DNA from: Pilimelia anulata
GTDB lineage: Bacteria; Actinomycetota; Actinomycetes; Mycobacteriales; Micromonosporaceae
NCBI RefSeq assembly: GCF_014647895.1
Contig: NZ_BMQB01000005.1
Span: forward strand, 124,001-188,000
Direction of reading: 5' to 3'
Length of the DNA stretch: 64,000 bases
Under the pieces are notes generated by a model. The model did not search any database. It was not told the origin of the DNA and was given only the letters and a program-made list of their open reading frames with translations. Shown here piece by piece: positions 56,151-63,786 of this stretch (the stretch's first letter is position 1; every line of letters starts with the position of its first letter). The translations under genes were made by a program, and so were the position numbers.

Positions 56151-56186
56151 CCCAATTTTGTATGCTTGCATGCATACAAAATTGGG
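56151..56186. promoter_or_regulatory. 36-bp AT-rich perfect inverted repeat (operator candidate)
   Basis: CCCAATTTTGTATGC (56151-56165), centre TTGCAT, and its exact reverse complement GCATACAAAATTGGG (56172-56186). It ends 8 nt before the ATPase ATG at 56195 and contains TTGTATGC/GCATACAA half sites reminiscent of GntR-type operators. It could also end the regulator transcript, though no T tract follows. Confidence 0.6.
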
Positions 56187-56194
56187 GGTACCGC

Positions 56195-57679
56195 ATGCAG
56201 CCACCTGCCACCCTGATCGGCCGCGACCGCGAGTGGTCAGCGCTCGACGACTTCCTGTCCCATCCCGACCCGCATGTCCGGATCGCCGTCCTCTCCGGCC
56301 GCCGCCGCGTCGGCAAGAGCTACCTCCTGCGCGCCCTCGCCGCCGGTACCGGCGGGCTCTTCGTCACCGGCGTCGCCGAGGAGGACTCGCGGGCCGCCCG
56401 GCTGCGGCTGGCCGGCGACATCGCCCGGTACGCCGGCGTCGGCGTCGACCTGCTCGGCCCGGACGCGAGCTGGGAGGAGCTGCTGCGCACCGCCGTCGAG
56501 CTGGTCGTCCGGCACGGCGGGCCGGGCGGGCTGCTGGTGATCGACGAGCTGCCGTACTGGCTGGCGCACTCGCCGCAGGTCGTGGGGGTGCTGCAACTGC
56601 TGTACGACCGGTCGCGGGCCGGCGACGGGCCCGGCGGCGGGCGGGTGGTGCTGTGCGGGTCGGCGATGTCGGTCATGCGGGAGCTGCTGTCCGGGACGAA
56701 GGCGCTGCGCGGGCGGGCGGTGCTGGACCTGCGGCTGGACGCGTTCGACCTGCCCACCACCGCCGGGTACTGGGGGGTCGAGGAGCCGGCCGCGGCGCTG
56801 CACCTGCACGCGATCCTCGGCGGCTCGCCCGGCTACCGGGACCTCGCGCCGCGCGCGCCGCGCCGGCAGACCGACGTCGCCGGCTGGGTGGCCGGGACCG
56901 TGCTCAACCCCGGCCAGGCGCTGTACTCGCGCAGCGAGACCGAGTACCTGCTGCGCGAGGACCCGAAGTTCACCGGCAGCGCCCTGCACTACGGCATCCT
57001 GGGCGCCGTCGCGGCCGGGGCGAGCAGCCCGGCCAAGATCGGCGGGCTGCTCGGGCGGGACCGGACCACGCTCACCCGGCCCATCGACGCGCTCGTCGCC
57101 GCCGGCTTCCTGCGCCGGGACGTCGACCCGCTGTGGGAGCGGCGGACCGTGCTGACCCTCGCCGACCCGATCGTCCGGTTCCATCATGCGGTCACCGTGC
57201 CCCGGTACGAGCTGGTGGAGACCGGCGGCGCCGCCGCGGCCTGGCGGGACGCCCGCCCGGCGTACAGCGCGCGGGTCGTCGGGCCGCACTTCGAGTACCT
57301 GGCCCGGGAGTGGCTGCGCCGGCACGCCCCGGCCGAGCTGCGCGAGCGCAGCGGGCTGATCGCCGCGGCGGTGGTCCGGGACACCCGGGGGCGGGCGCAG
57401 CACGAGATCGACGTTCTCGGGCTCCGGTCGGGCGGGCGGCGGGCCGAGGTGACCGTGATCGGCGAGGCCAAGGCGACGGTCGTACCGCGGGGGCATGCCG
57501 ACATCGACCGACTGGATCGCATTCGCGCGGTACTGTCCGATCGGGGCCATCGGACCGATCGGACCCGACTGGTCCTGTTCAGCATGTACGGCTTCGCCGA
57601 GGGGCTGCGGCGGACCGCTCCCACCAGGGCGGACCTGCTGCTCGTCGATCTGGCCGCCATGGTCCGGGGGGCCGATTGA
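56195..57679 (+). CDS. AAA ATPase of the DUF234 type with nuclease-like C terminus
   Basis: A 494-residue protein of the archaeal-type ATPase family. The P-loop is in SGRRRVGKSYLLRAL and Walker B in GGLLVIDELPYWLA. A winged helix follows (SSPAKIGGLLGRDRTTLTRPIDALVAAGFL), and the DUF234 domain carries EIDVLG then VIGEAKAT, which reads as a PD-(D/E)XK-like D-x(n)-E-x-K site. The role of these proteins is unsettled; defence and stress functions are both proposed. Its promoter is replaced by a large AT-rich inverted repeat and it follows a disrupted regulator pair, so it lies in an accessory patch. Confidence 0.85.
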   Translation: MQPPATLIGRDREWSALDDFLSHPDPHVRIAVLSGRRRVGKSYLLRALAAGTGGLFVTGVAEEDSRAARLRLAGDIARYAGVGVDLLGPDASWEELLRTAVELVVRHGGPGGLLVIDELPYWLAHSPQVVGVLQLLYDRSRAGDGPGGGRVVLCGSAMSVMRELLSGTKALRGRAVLDLRLDAFDLPTTAGYWGVEEPAAALHLHAILGGSPGYRDLAPRAPRRQTDVAGWVAGTVLNPGQALYSRSETEYLLREDPKFTGSALHYGILGAVAAGASSPAKIGGLLGRDRTTLTRPIDALVAAGFLRRDVDPLWERRTVLTLADPIVRFHHAVTVPRYELVETGGAAAAWRDARPAYSARVVGPHFEYLAREWLRRHAPAELRERSGLIAAAVVRDTRGRAQHEIDVLGLRSGGRRAEVTVIGEAKATVVPRGHADIDRLDRIRAVLSDRGHRTDRTRLVLFSMYGFAEGLRRTAPTRADLLLVDLAAMVRGAD

Positions 57680-57751
57680 ACCCTGGACCGCGAGGCTTGT
57701 TTCATTGAATATGATGCATGGAATTTCGGCTGTCCCGAGGGGGTGGATGCG

Positions 57752-58474
57752 GTGCGCGACGAGGTATCACGGAGTCGGCACACCCGGACGAGCCGGGCGC
57801 CGGACGGGCGGGTACTCCGCATGTCCGCCGTCGCCGGGGCGCTGCCGGACGACTGGTTCTGGACGCTGCGGGTCACCGCGCCGCACGCCGCCGTCGGGCT
57901 GACCGTCGGCGCCGCCGGATACCTCGCCCGGCGCGCGGGGGAGTTCCCGCAGCGGGCCGAGGCGGTCACCTTCCGCGGGCAGCAGGTCGCGCTCAGCACC
58001 GGCGGTACGGCCGCCGAACCGCGCTGGCTCGCCGGCCTGGCCGGGCCGCACCACGACCTCATGGTCGCCGGCGCCGGCCCCACCCCGCGGCTGGCCGACG
58101 TGCTCGCCCTGCTCGACGACCTGCGCCCGGCGGACCACCCCGACGGCCTCGTGCTGCGGCCGGTCCCGGCCGTCCGGCTGTGGGGGCTGAGCGGCCGCCG
58201 GTACGTCGCCGGGGTCGGCACCGTCACCGTCTACCCGCGCGCCGAGGCCGCGGGGCTGGTTCCGGAGCAGCGCGGCAAGGCCGTCGCGCACGGCGAGGTC
58301 TGGGCGACCACCGCCGGCTTCGCGCCCGGCACCGGCGGCTACTTCGTGCACGCCGGGGAGAACGCCGTGGCCATGGTCCGGGACGAGCGCGGCGTCGAGC
58401 CCGACGCCACCGACGCCGCCGTCGCCGACCTGCTCGGCTCGCTGCGGCTCGACTGGGCGGAGGTACCCGCATGA
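57752..58474 (+). CDS. Unknown protein, first gene of a redox-like operon
   Basis: A 240-residue soluble protein with no membrane segment and an internal GGTAAEPRWLAGLAGPHHDLMVAGAGPTP stretch, then LRPVPAVRLWGLSGRRYVAGVGTVTVYPRAEAAGLVPEQRG. I do not recognise the family. GTG 57752 (with GAGGGGG 8 nt upstream) is preferred over GTG 57743. Its stop overlaps the MauD-like gene start (ATGA), so it belongs to that operon, upstream of a thioredoxin-like and a Tat-exported protein. Confidence 0.6.
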   Translation: MRDEVSRSRHTRTSRAPDGRVLRMSAVAGALPDDWFWTLRVTAPHAAVGLTVGAAGYLARRAGEFPQRAEAVTFRGQQVALSTGGTAAEPRWLAGLAGPHHDLMVAGAGPTPRLADVLALLDDLRPADHPDGLVLRPVPAVRLWGLSGRRYVAGVGTVTVYPRAEAAGLVPEQRGKAVAHGEVWATTAGFAPGTGGYFVHAGENAVAMVRDERGVEPDATDAAVADLLGSLRLDWAEVPA

Positions 58475-58980
58475 TCGCCATCCTGACCGCGGCCCTGGTG
58501 CTGTCCTGGGTCGCGATCGGCCTGCTCGCGGCCGGCTACGCGGCGCTGACCGTCCAGGTCCGCGCCCTGCGCAACGCCGCGCCGCCACCGTCCGGCGGGC
58601 CGACCGGCACCGCCCGGGTGCACGAGCTGGCCGCGCCGCGCCCCGAGGTGCTGACGGCCGTGCTCGTCGTCTCGCAGGGCTGCGCCACCTGCAAGACCGT
58701 CTTCCCGGCCTGGGCCAGCGCCGCCCGGCTGCTGCGCGCCCGCGGCCTGCACACCGCCGTGCTCAGCGCCGACGGCTCCGCGCACTGGGAGCTGGACCCG
58801 GAGGACCGGCTGCTGCTCCAGTCCCAGCTCTCCGCGCCGCTGCTGCTGGCGTACCAGCCGGCGCTGGCCACCGTCGACCACCACGGCGTCGTCCGGTCGA
58901 CCGAGCCGGTCGGCTCGGTGCGGCGGCTGGAGGAGCTGTGCGCGGCGCTCGTCGTGGACGAGACGGCGGCGCCCCGGTGA
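58471..58980 (+). CDS. MauD-like thioredoxin-fold protein
   Basis: A 169-residue membrane-anchored protein: an N-terminal helix (ILTAALVLSWVAIGLLAAGYAALTV) and a thioredoxin-like domain with CATC in VVSQGCATCKTVFPAWASA, then LLLAYQPALATVDHHGVV. The size and the position of the CxxC near the start of the outer domain resemble MauD, which helps form disulfides in the methylamine dehydrogenase small subunit. It is coupled both to the unknown gene before it and to the Tat-exported gene after it, which has six cysteines and may be its client. Confidence 0.7.
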   Translation: MIAILTAALVLSWVAIGLLAAGYAALTVQVRALRNAAPPPSGGPTGTARVHELAAPRPEVLTAVLVVSQGCATCKTVFPAWASAARLLRARGLHTAVLSADGSAHWELDPEDRLLLQSQLSAPLLLAYQPALATVDHHGVVRSTEPVGSVRRLEELCAALVVDETAAPR

Positions 58981-59558
58981 GCGCCGACTTCTTCGCCGAC
59001 ATCCCCGGCTTCGCGCCGGGCGCGCTCGCCCGCGGCGCCGGGCCCGTCCCGGCCGCCGGGGCGCTCCCGGCGGTGCCCGCCCCCCGGTCGGCCCCCGCGG
59101 GCCCCGTCCGGGCCGGCGGGTTCGGGCGGCGGACCTTCCTGCGTACGGCGTTCGCCGGCGCCGGCGCGCTGGCGCTGTCCGGGCTGACCTGGCTGGGCGA
59201 GCGGCTGCCCGCGTACGCCCGCACCGCGCCCGGCCGCAGCTCGCTGCACCCGAAGGCGTGCATGGAGCTGGACATCCCCGGCGACACCCCGTGCTGGGGG
59301 CGGGAGCTGATCGCCAGCACGTACTGCGCCGAGGACGGGCAGCACCGCACCGACACCGTCCGCACGCCGGACGGCACGTACGCGTACGGGTGGGAGCCGA
59401 CCTGCGGCGGGTACGCCGGCTGGTACTGGAAGAGCCAGGGCCACACGATCAACTGCTGGGACGGGTACGTCCGGGTCCGGGACGCGCACAGCGGCCGGGC
59501 CCACTACGCCACCACGTCCTGCCGGAACGAGCCCGGCGCGACCCCGGCCGTACCGTGA
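58977..59558 (+). CDS. Tat-exported Cys/Trp-rich small protein
   Basis: A 193-residue protein. Residues 1-45 form a Pro/Ala-rich N terminus before a twin-arginine signal, GRRTFLRTAFAGAGALALSG. The mature part has six cysteines and several tryptophans (KACMELDIPGDTPCWGREL, STYCAEDG, EPTCGGYAGWYWKSQ, TINCWDGY, TTSCRNE). The layout (long N terminus, Tat signal, Cys/Trp-rich body, partner MauD-like protein) is similar to the methylamine dehydrogenase small subunit, although I see no clear sequence identity. It could be an undescribed secreted redox protein. GTG 58977 overlaps the MauD-like stop. Confidence 0.65.
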   Translation: MSADFFADIPGFAPGALARGAGPVPAAGALPAVPAPRSAPAGPVRAGGFGRRTFLRTAFAGAGALALSGLTWLGERLPAYARTAPGRSSLHPKACMELDIPGDTPCWGRELIASTYCAEDGQHRTDTVRTPDGTYAYGWEPTCGGYAGWYWKSQGHTINCWDGYVRVRDAHSGRAHYATTSCRNEPGATPAVP

Positions 59559-59713
59559 GCCGCCGGCCGGTCCCGGTCGGCGTCGCGGTCGCGCTGGCCG
59601 TCGCCGCGGCGGTGCTCGCCGCCGCCGCGTGGCCGGGCGGGCCGGTCGGGCTGCTCGTGGCCGCCGTCGGGCTGGCCGTGGTCGCCGGGCACTCCGTGTC
59701 CGGCTCCGTTTGA
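59555..59713 (+). CDS. Small two-helix membrane protein
   Basis: A 52-residue protein with two hydrophobic segments (PVGVAVALAVAAAVLAAAAW and LLVAAVGLAVVAGHSV). It is coupled to the Tat-exported gene (GTGA overlap). The TGA stop at 59711-59713 is in frame with the next ORF, which begins 18 nt later; a SECIS-like hairpin follows. Either it is a separate small membrane subunit or the N terminus of a longer protein. Confidence 0.55.
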   Translation: MSRRPVPVGVAVALAVAAAVLAAAAWPGGPVGLLVAAVGLAVVAGHSVSGSV

Positions 59714-59731
59714 AGCCACAACTCGGCTGCA

Positions 59732-60286
59732 TTGCTGGCCTCGTCGGTCTGGCGGGGTGCCCGGAGTGTCACGTACTTCAACCGCGGGCTCGTGCTCGGC
59801 GGGGCCGCCACCGGCGTGCTCCTGCTGCTGCCCGCGGCCGTCGCGCAGGCCGCCCTGCCGGCGGGCTGGCGCTGGGCGCTGCTCGGCGCCCTGGTGCTGG
59901 TCTGCCTCGGCTGCGACACCGTCCTGCCCTGGCGGCTGCCGCAGAACGGACGGCAGGTACCCAGCTCGATCATCGTCGAGACGGACGGGTCGGGGGCGCT
60001 GCGGTTCGGCTTCGAGATGGGTACCGGGCTGCGCACGTTCATGCCGAGCCACGTGCCGTACGTCGCGCTCGGGGTGGCCCTGCTCGTCGCGCCGTGGTGG
60101 CTGGCGCCGGCGGTCGGGGCGGCGTTCGGCGCCGGCCGGACGGTGATGGTCCGGGCCTCGGTCGGGTCGGGCGACCCGTCGGCGTGGGACGCGGCGTACC
60201 AGCGGTACCGCCCGCTGCTGCACGCGCTGGGCTGGGGCGCGGCCCTGGCCTGCCTGGCCGCGGCGTGGTGGTCGGCCGGCGGCTGA
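59732..60286 (+). CDS. Membrane protein of unknown function
   Basis: A 184-residue protein with about four hydrophobic helices (GLVLGGAATGVLLLLPAAVAQA, WALLGALVLVCLGCDTVLPW, YVALGVALLVAPWWLAPAVG, LGWGAALACLAAAWW) and a middle soluble region VPSSIIVETDGSGALRFGFEMGTG. Only a TTG start at 59732 without a ribosome-binding site is available; the frame continues back to the preceding 52-residue gene, separated by a single TGA. I do not recognise the family. It converges on selB. Confidence 0.5.
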   Translation: MLASSVWRGARSVTYFNRGLVLGGAATGVLLLLPAAVAQAALPAGWRWALLGALVLVCLGCDTVLPWRLPQNGRQVPSSIIVETDGSGALRFGFEMGTGLRTFMPSHVPYVALGVALLVAPWWLAPAVGAAFGAGRTVMVRASVGSGDPSAWDAAYQRYRPLLHALGWGAALACLAAAWWSAGG

Positions 60287-60330
60287 CGGCGACGCGCTGA
60301 TCCGGCCGCGCGGCGGCACGTCGGCCGGGG

Positions 60331-62124
60331 TCAGGCGCCGTCGGCGGGTGGTCGGTCCGACAGGCGGCGGTGGGCGTCGTCCACCCGGATCGTGCGGCCG
60401 GTGGCGTCCAGGTGCTCCAGCAGGGGGATCGCCACCCGGCGGCTGGTCCCCCAGGCCAGGCGGGCGGCGCTGGCCGTGAACGGCTGCGGCAGCTCCGCCA
60501 GGCGGGCGGCCGCCGCCGCGGGGGCGGCCGGGCCCAGCACCACCCCGCCCGGCAGCCGCAGCAGCAGCCCGGCCCGGGCCGCGGCGGCCAGCTCCCGGCC
60601 GCCCAGGCCCAGCGCGGCCAGCCGGTCGGCGGCCGGCGCGGCGAACGGCGCGTCCGCCAGCCCGGCCAGCAGCGCCGCCACCGCCGCCCGGACCGGCTCC
60701 GGCAGCCCGGCGTCGCCCGCGGCGATCCGCCCGCCCCGGCGGACCAGCGGCGGGGCCACCAGCGCCCCGGCCACCTCCGGGGCGACGCCCAGCGCCGCCG
60801 CCGCGGCCTCCACCGGCATCGCCGGGTGCAGCGGGTTCCCGGCCGCGTAGGCCGCCACCGCCGCGGCCAGCCGCCCGCGCAGGGCGGCCCAGTGGGCCGG
60901 GTCGGCGTACCAGTCGCCCGCCGCCGGGGTACCGGGCGGGGTCACGCCCATCGCCCGCAGCTCGGCGCCGCGGCGCAGGCCGTGCGCCGCCAGCAGCGCG
61001 GCGCCGTCGGGGACCCCGCCGGCCAGCGCGGCGGCGCGGTCGGCCGGGCGGTGCCGGCGGTCCAGCGGCGGCGGGCGGACGTCCAGCACCACGACCCCGA
61101 CGATCGCGTGGCTGCCGGGGTCCCGCCAGAGCGCCCGGTCGCCGACCCGCAGCGGCAGCGGCCGGGCGAGCCGCAGCCGGGCGAGGTCGGGGGCGAGGGC
61201 GCGGGCGTGCACCGGGACCGCGGCCGACCCGACGTGCAGCATCCCGTCCCGCCCGATCCGCTCCCGCCCGCCGCCGCGGGCGGTGCGGCCGGGCCGGGTG
61301 TCGTCCGGGGCGGGGTCGAGGCGGACGTCGACCGTGTCGGCGGTCAGCCAGGCGCCCGGCGTCAGCAGCGCCAGGCCGCGGCGGGCCGCGGCACGCGGTA
61401 CCCCGCGCAGGTTCACCGCCACCCGCGCCGCCGCGGCGACCGACTCCCGGGCCGCCCCGAGCGCCTGCAACCCGCGGACCCGCACCGGCACGTCGCCGAG
61501 CAGCAGGGCGTCGCCGACCCGCAGCGTCCCGCCGGACAGGGTGCCGGTGACGACCGTACCGGCGCCGGCGATCGTGAACGCCCGGTCCAGCCACAGCCGC
61601 ACGTCGGCCGCCGGGTCGGGCGCGGGCAGGCCGGCGGCCAGCCGGTCCAGCGCCGCGCGCAGCTCCGGCAGGCCGGCGCCGGTGCGGGCGCTCACCGGTA
61701 CGGCCGGCACCCCCGCCAGCGACGTACCGGCCAGCGCCGCCCGCGCCCCGGCCAGCGCCGGCCCGGCGTCGGCCAGGTCGGTCTTGGTGACCACCAGCAG
61801 CCCGTGCGCCACCCGGAGGGCGTGCAGGGCGCGCAGGTGCTCGTACGACTGGGCGCGCATCCCCTCGTCCGCCGCGACCACCAGCAGCGCCGCCGGCGCC
61901 GGCCCCACCCCGGCCAGCATCGTCGGGACGAACCGCTGGTGCCCCGGTACGTCCACGAACGCGATCGGCCCGCCCGCCGCCGGGTCGGTCCAGGCGAACC
62001 CGAGGTCCAGGGTCAGGCCGCGGCGGCGCTCCTCGGCGAGCCGGTCCGGGTGGGTCCCCGTCAGCGCCTCGACCAGCGCCGACTTGCCGTGGTCGACGTG
62101 CCCCGCGGTCGCGACGATGTGCAC
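60331..62124 (-). CDS. selB: Selenocysteine-specific elongation factor SelB
   Basis: A 597-residue translational GTPase. G1 is GHVDHGKSALVEAL, the switch region RRGLTLDLGFAW, G3 VDVPGHQRF, G4 TKTDLA, and domains II-III follow (GAGTVVTGTLSGGTLRVGD). The C-terminal winged helices (about residues 390-597, e.g. FTASAARLAWGTSRRVAIPLLEHLDATG) bind the SECIS hairpin. SelB carries Sec-tRNA to UGA codons. GTG 62124 overlaps the selA stop by one base, so the two are translationally coupled. Confidence 0.95.
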   Translation of the reverse strand: MHIVATAGHVDHGKSALVEALTGTHPDRLAEERRRGLTLDLGFAWTDPAAGGPIAFVDVPGHQRFVPTMLAGVGPAPAALLVVAADEGMRAQSYEHLRALHALRVAHGLLVVTKTDLADAGPALAGARAALAGTSLAGVPAVPVSARTGAGLPELRAALDRLAAGLPAPDPAADVRLWLDRAFTIAGAGTVVTGTLSGGTLRVGDALLLGDVPVRVRGLQALGAARESVAAAARVAVNLRGVPRAAARRGLALLTPGAWLTADTVDVRLDPAPDDTRPGRTARGGGRERIGRDGMLHVGSAAVPVHARALAPDLARLRLARPLPLRVGDRALWRDPGSHAIVGVVVLDVRPPPLDRRHRPADRAAALAGGVPDGAALLAAHGLRRGAELRAMGVTPPGTPAAGDWYADPAHWAALRGRLAAAVAAYAAGNPLHPAMPVEAAAAALGVAPEVAGALVAPPLVRRGGRIAAGDAGLPEPVRAAVAALLAGLADAPFAAPAADRLAALGLGGRELAAAARAGLLLRLPGGVVLGPAAPAAAAARLAELPQPFTASAARLAWGTSRRVAIPLLEHLDATGRTIRVDDAHRRLSDRPPADGA

Positions 62125-63413
62125 TAGCCGCCCAGCTCCGCCAGCGCGGCGGCGAGCGCGGCGTCGTCGGCGGGCGGGACGCTGCGCAGGTCCAGCAGCA
62201 GCCGGCCGCCGCTGACCCGGCCGAGGACCGCCGGGTCCCCCGCGCGCAGCGGCGCCGCCGCGCCGGCCGGCAGCGCCAGCGCCACCCCGGCCAGGACCAC
62301 GCCGGGCGCGCCGCCGCCGCCGACCGTGGCGTCGGTGTCCACGATGGCCACCCCGGCCGCGGCCGGGCCCAGCCCCGCGAGCAGGGCCGCGGCGCGGTGC
62401 CGGAGGGAGGCGGTGTCCGTACGCAGTCCGGCCGCGACCGGCGGCGGCGGGCCGGTGAGGGTGGCCTCCAGCGCGGCGGCGGTGAGCTTGTCCACCCGCA
62501 GCGCCCGGGCCAGCGGGTGCCGGCGCAGCGCGGCGACCAGGTCGGCCCGGCCCAGCAGCAGGCCGCACTGGGGGCCGCCGAGCAGCTTGTCCCCGCTGGC
62601 GGTGACCAGCGCGGCGCCGGCGCGCAGCGCGGTGGCGGCGTCCGGCTCGTCGGGCAGCAGCGGCTCCGGCGCGAGCAGCCCGGACCCGATGTCGTACACC
62701 ACCGGCGGCCCGAGCGCGGCCAGCTCGGCCACCGACGCCTCGGCGACGAACCCGGTCTGCCGGAAGTTCGACGGGTGCACCTTGAGGATCAGCGCGGTGT
62801 CCGGGCCCAGCGCGGCGGCGTAGTCGGCGGCCCGGGTGCGGTTGGTGGTGCCGACCTCGCGCAGCCGCGCACCGGCCGCGGTCAGCAGGTCCGGCAGCCG
62901 GAACCCGTCGCCGATCTCCACCAGCTCGCCGCGGCCGACGACGATCTCCCGGCCGGCCGCGAGCGCGGCGGCGGTCAGCGCGAGGGCGGCGGCGTTGTTG
63001 TTGACGACGTGCGCGTCCGCGGCGTCCGGCACGGCGGCCCGCAGCGCCGCGACCGCGGTCCGCGCGCGGGGCGCCCGGCGGCCGGTGGCGAGGTCGAGTT
63101 CGATGTCGACGGTACCGGCGGCGGCGTCCACGGCCGCCCGCGCCGCCGCGGACAGCGGCGCCCGCCCGAGGTTGGTGTGCACGAGGACGCCGGTCGCGTT
63201 GATCGTCGGCCGCAGGCCGCTGGCGTACCGGGGGAGGGCGGCCAGCGCGGCCCCGACCACCTCGGCCGGGGCCAGCGCCCCGGCCCGGGCGCGGTCGGCG
63301 GCGGCGGTGACGGCGGCCCTGACCAGCGGGCGGCCGAGCGCGGCCAGCGCGGCGGCGAGCCGCGGGTCGGCGAGGACCGCGTCGGTCCGCGGGATGTCAC
63401 GCCGCGCGTCCAT
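62124..63413 (-). CDS. selA: L-seryl-tRNA(Sec) selenium transferase SelA
   Basis: A 429-residue PLP enzyme. RPTINATGVLVHTNLGRAPLS, HVVNNNAAALALTAAAL, VEIGDGFRLPDLL and the PLP lysine in TASGDKLLGGPQCGLL identify SelA, which converts Ser-tRNA(Sec) to Sec-tRNA(Sec) with selenophosphate. ATG 63413 is preceded by CAGGAG. It lies just downstream of the tRNA-Sec gene on the same strand and upstream of selB, so the selC-selA-selB order forms one transcript. Confidence 0.96.
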   Translation of the reverse strand: MDARRDIPRTDAVLADPRLAAALAALGRPLVRAAVTAAADRARAGALAPAEVVGAALAALPRYASGLRPTINATGVLVHTNLGRAPLSAAARAAVDAAAGTVDIELDLATGRRAPRARTAVAALRAAVPDAADAHVVNNNAAALALTAAALAAGREIVVGRGELVEIGDGFRLPDLLTAAGARLREVGTTNRTRAADYAAALGPDTALILKVHPSNFRQTGFVAEASVAELAALGPPVVYDIGSGLLAPEPLLPDEPDAATALRAGAALVTASGDKLLGGPQCGLLLGRADLVAALRRHPLARALRVDKLTAAALEATLTGPPPPVAAGLRTDTASLRHRAAALLAGLGPAAAGVAIVDTDATVGGGGAPGVVLAGVALALPAGAAAPLRAGDPAVLGRVSGGRLLLDLRSVPPADDAALAAALAELGG

Positions 63414-63513
63414 GCCCCACTCCTGCCTCCCCGTCCGCCGGTGCTCGCGGCCCGGGCGTCCGACCGGGCCACCGCGGCGGCCGTCGGTGCTCGCGCGCGG
63501 GCGGCGGGCGCGG

Positions 63514-63609
63514 TGGCGGAGGTGGACGGGAATCGAACCCGCCGGCGACGCCGCGCGCCGCCCACCGGTGTTGAAGACCGGGAGGGCCACCAGGCACCCA
63601 CACACCCCC
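63514..63609 (-). tRNA. selC: tRNA-Sec (anticodon TCA)
   Basis: A 96-nt tRNA with anticodon loop CTTCAAC on a CCGGT/ACCGG stem, a long variable arm (GGCGGC paired with GTCGCC), T arm GCGGG-TTCGATT-CCCGT and an encoded CCA. The acceptor stem can form seven pairs plus a G-U; the eighth position of the Sec-type 8-bp acceptor appears as T opposite C. Size and arms identify tRNA-Sec; it is charged with Ser and converted by SelA. Confidence 0.9.
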
Positions 63610-63613
63610 GGCG

Positions 63614-63786
63614 CCATCCTAGCCACGACCCCCGGCCGGGCGGGGTCCGTCGGCGGGCGCCGACCGGCCGCCCCGATCCGTGCGGCCGCCGCCTCCATCC
63701 GTGCGGCGCCGACCCGCCGCCCCGGCCCGCGCGGCCCCGACCCGCCACCTCGGCCCGGGGCGCCGGCGGGTGGCTAGGGTGGGCCG
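63614..63786. other. selC-selD intergenic region with short repeats
   Basis: ATCCGTGCGGC occurs at 63676-63686 and 63697-63707 within a degenerate 21-25 bp tandem array rich in CCGACCCGCC. TAGGGT (63775-63780), 6 nt before selD, is the leaderless -10. No gene seen. Confidence 0.4.

Noticed and set aside
59555..59713. Type I toxin-like hydrophobic peptide
   Set aside because: It is translationally coupled to an upstream operon gene and has no antisense RNA signal; a structural membrane subunit is simpler.
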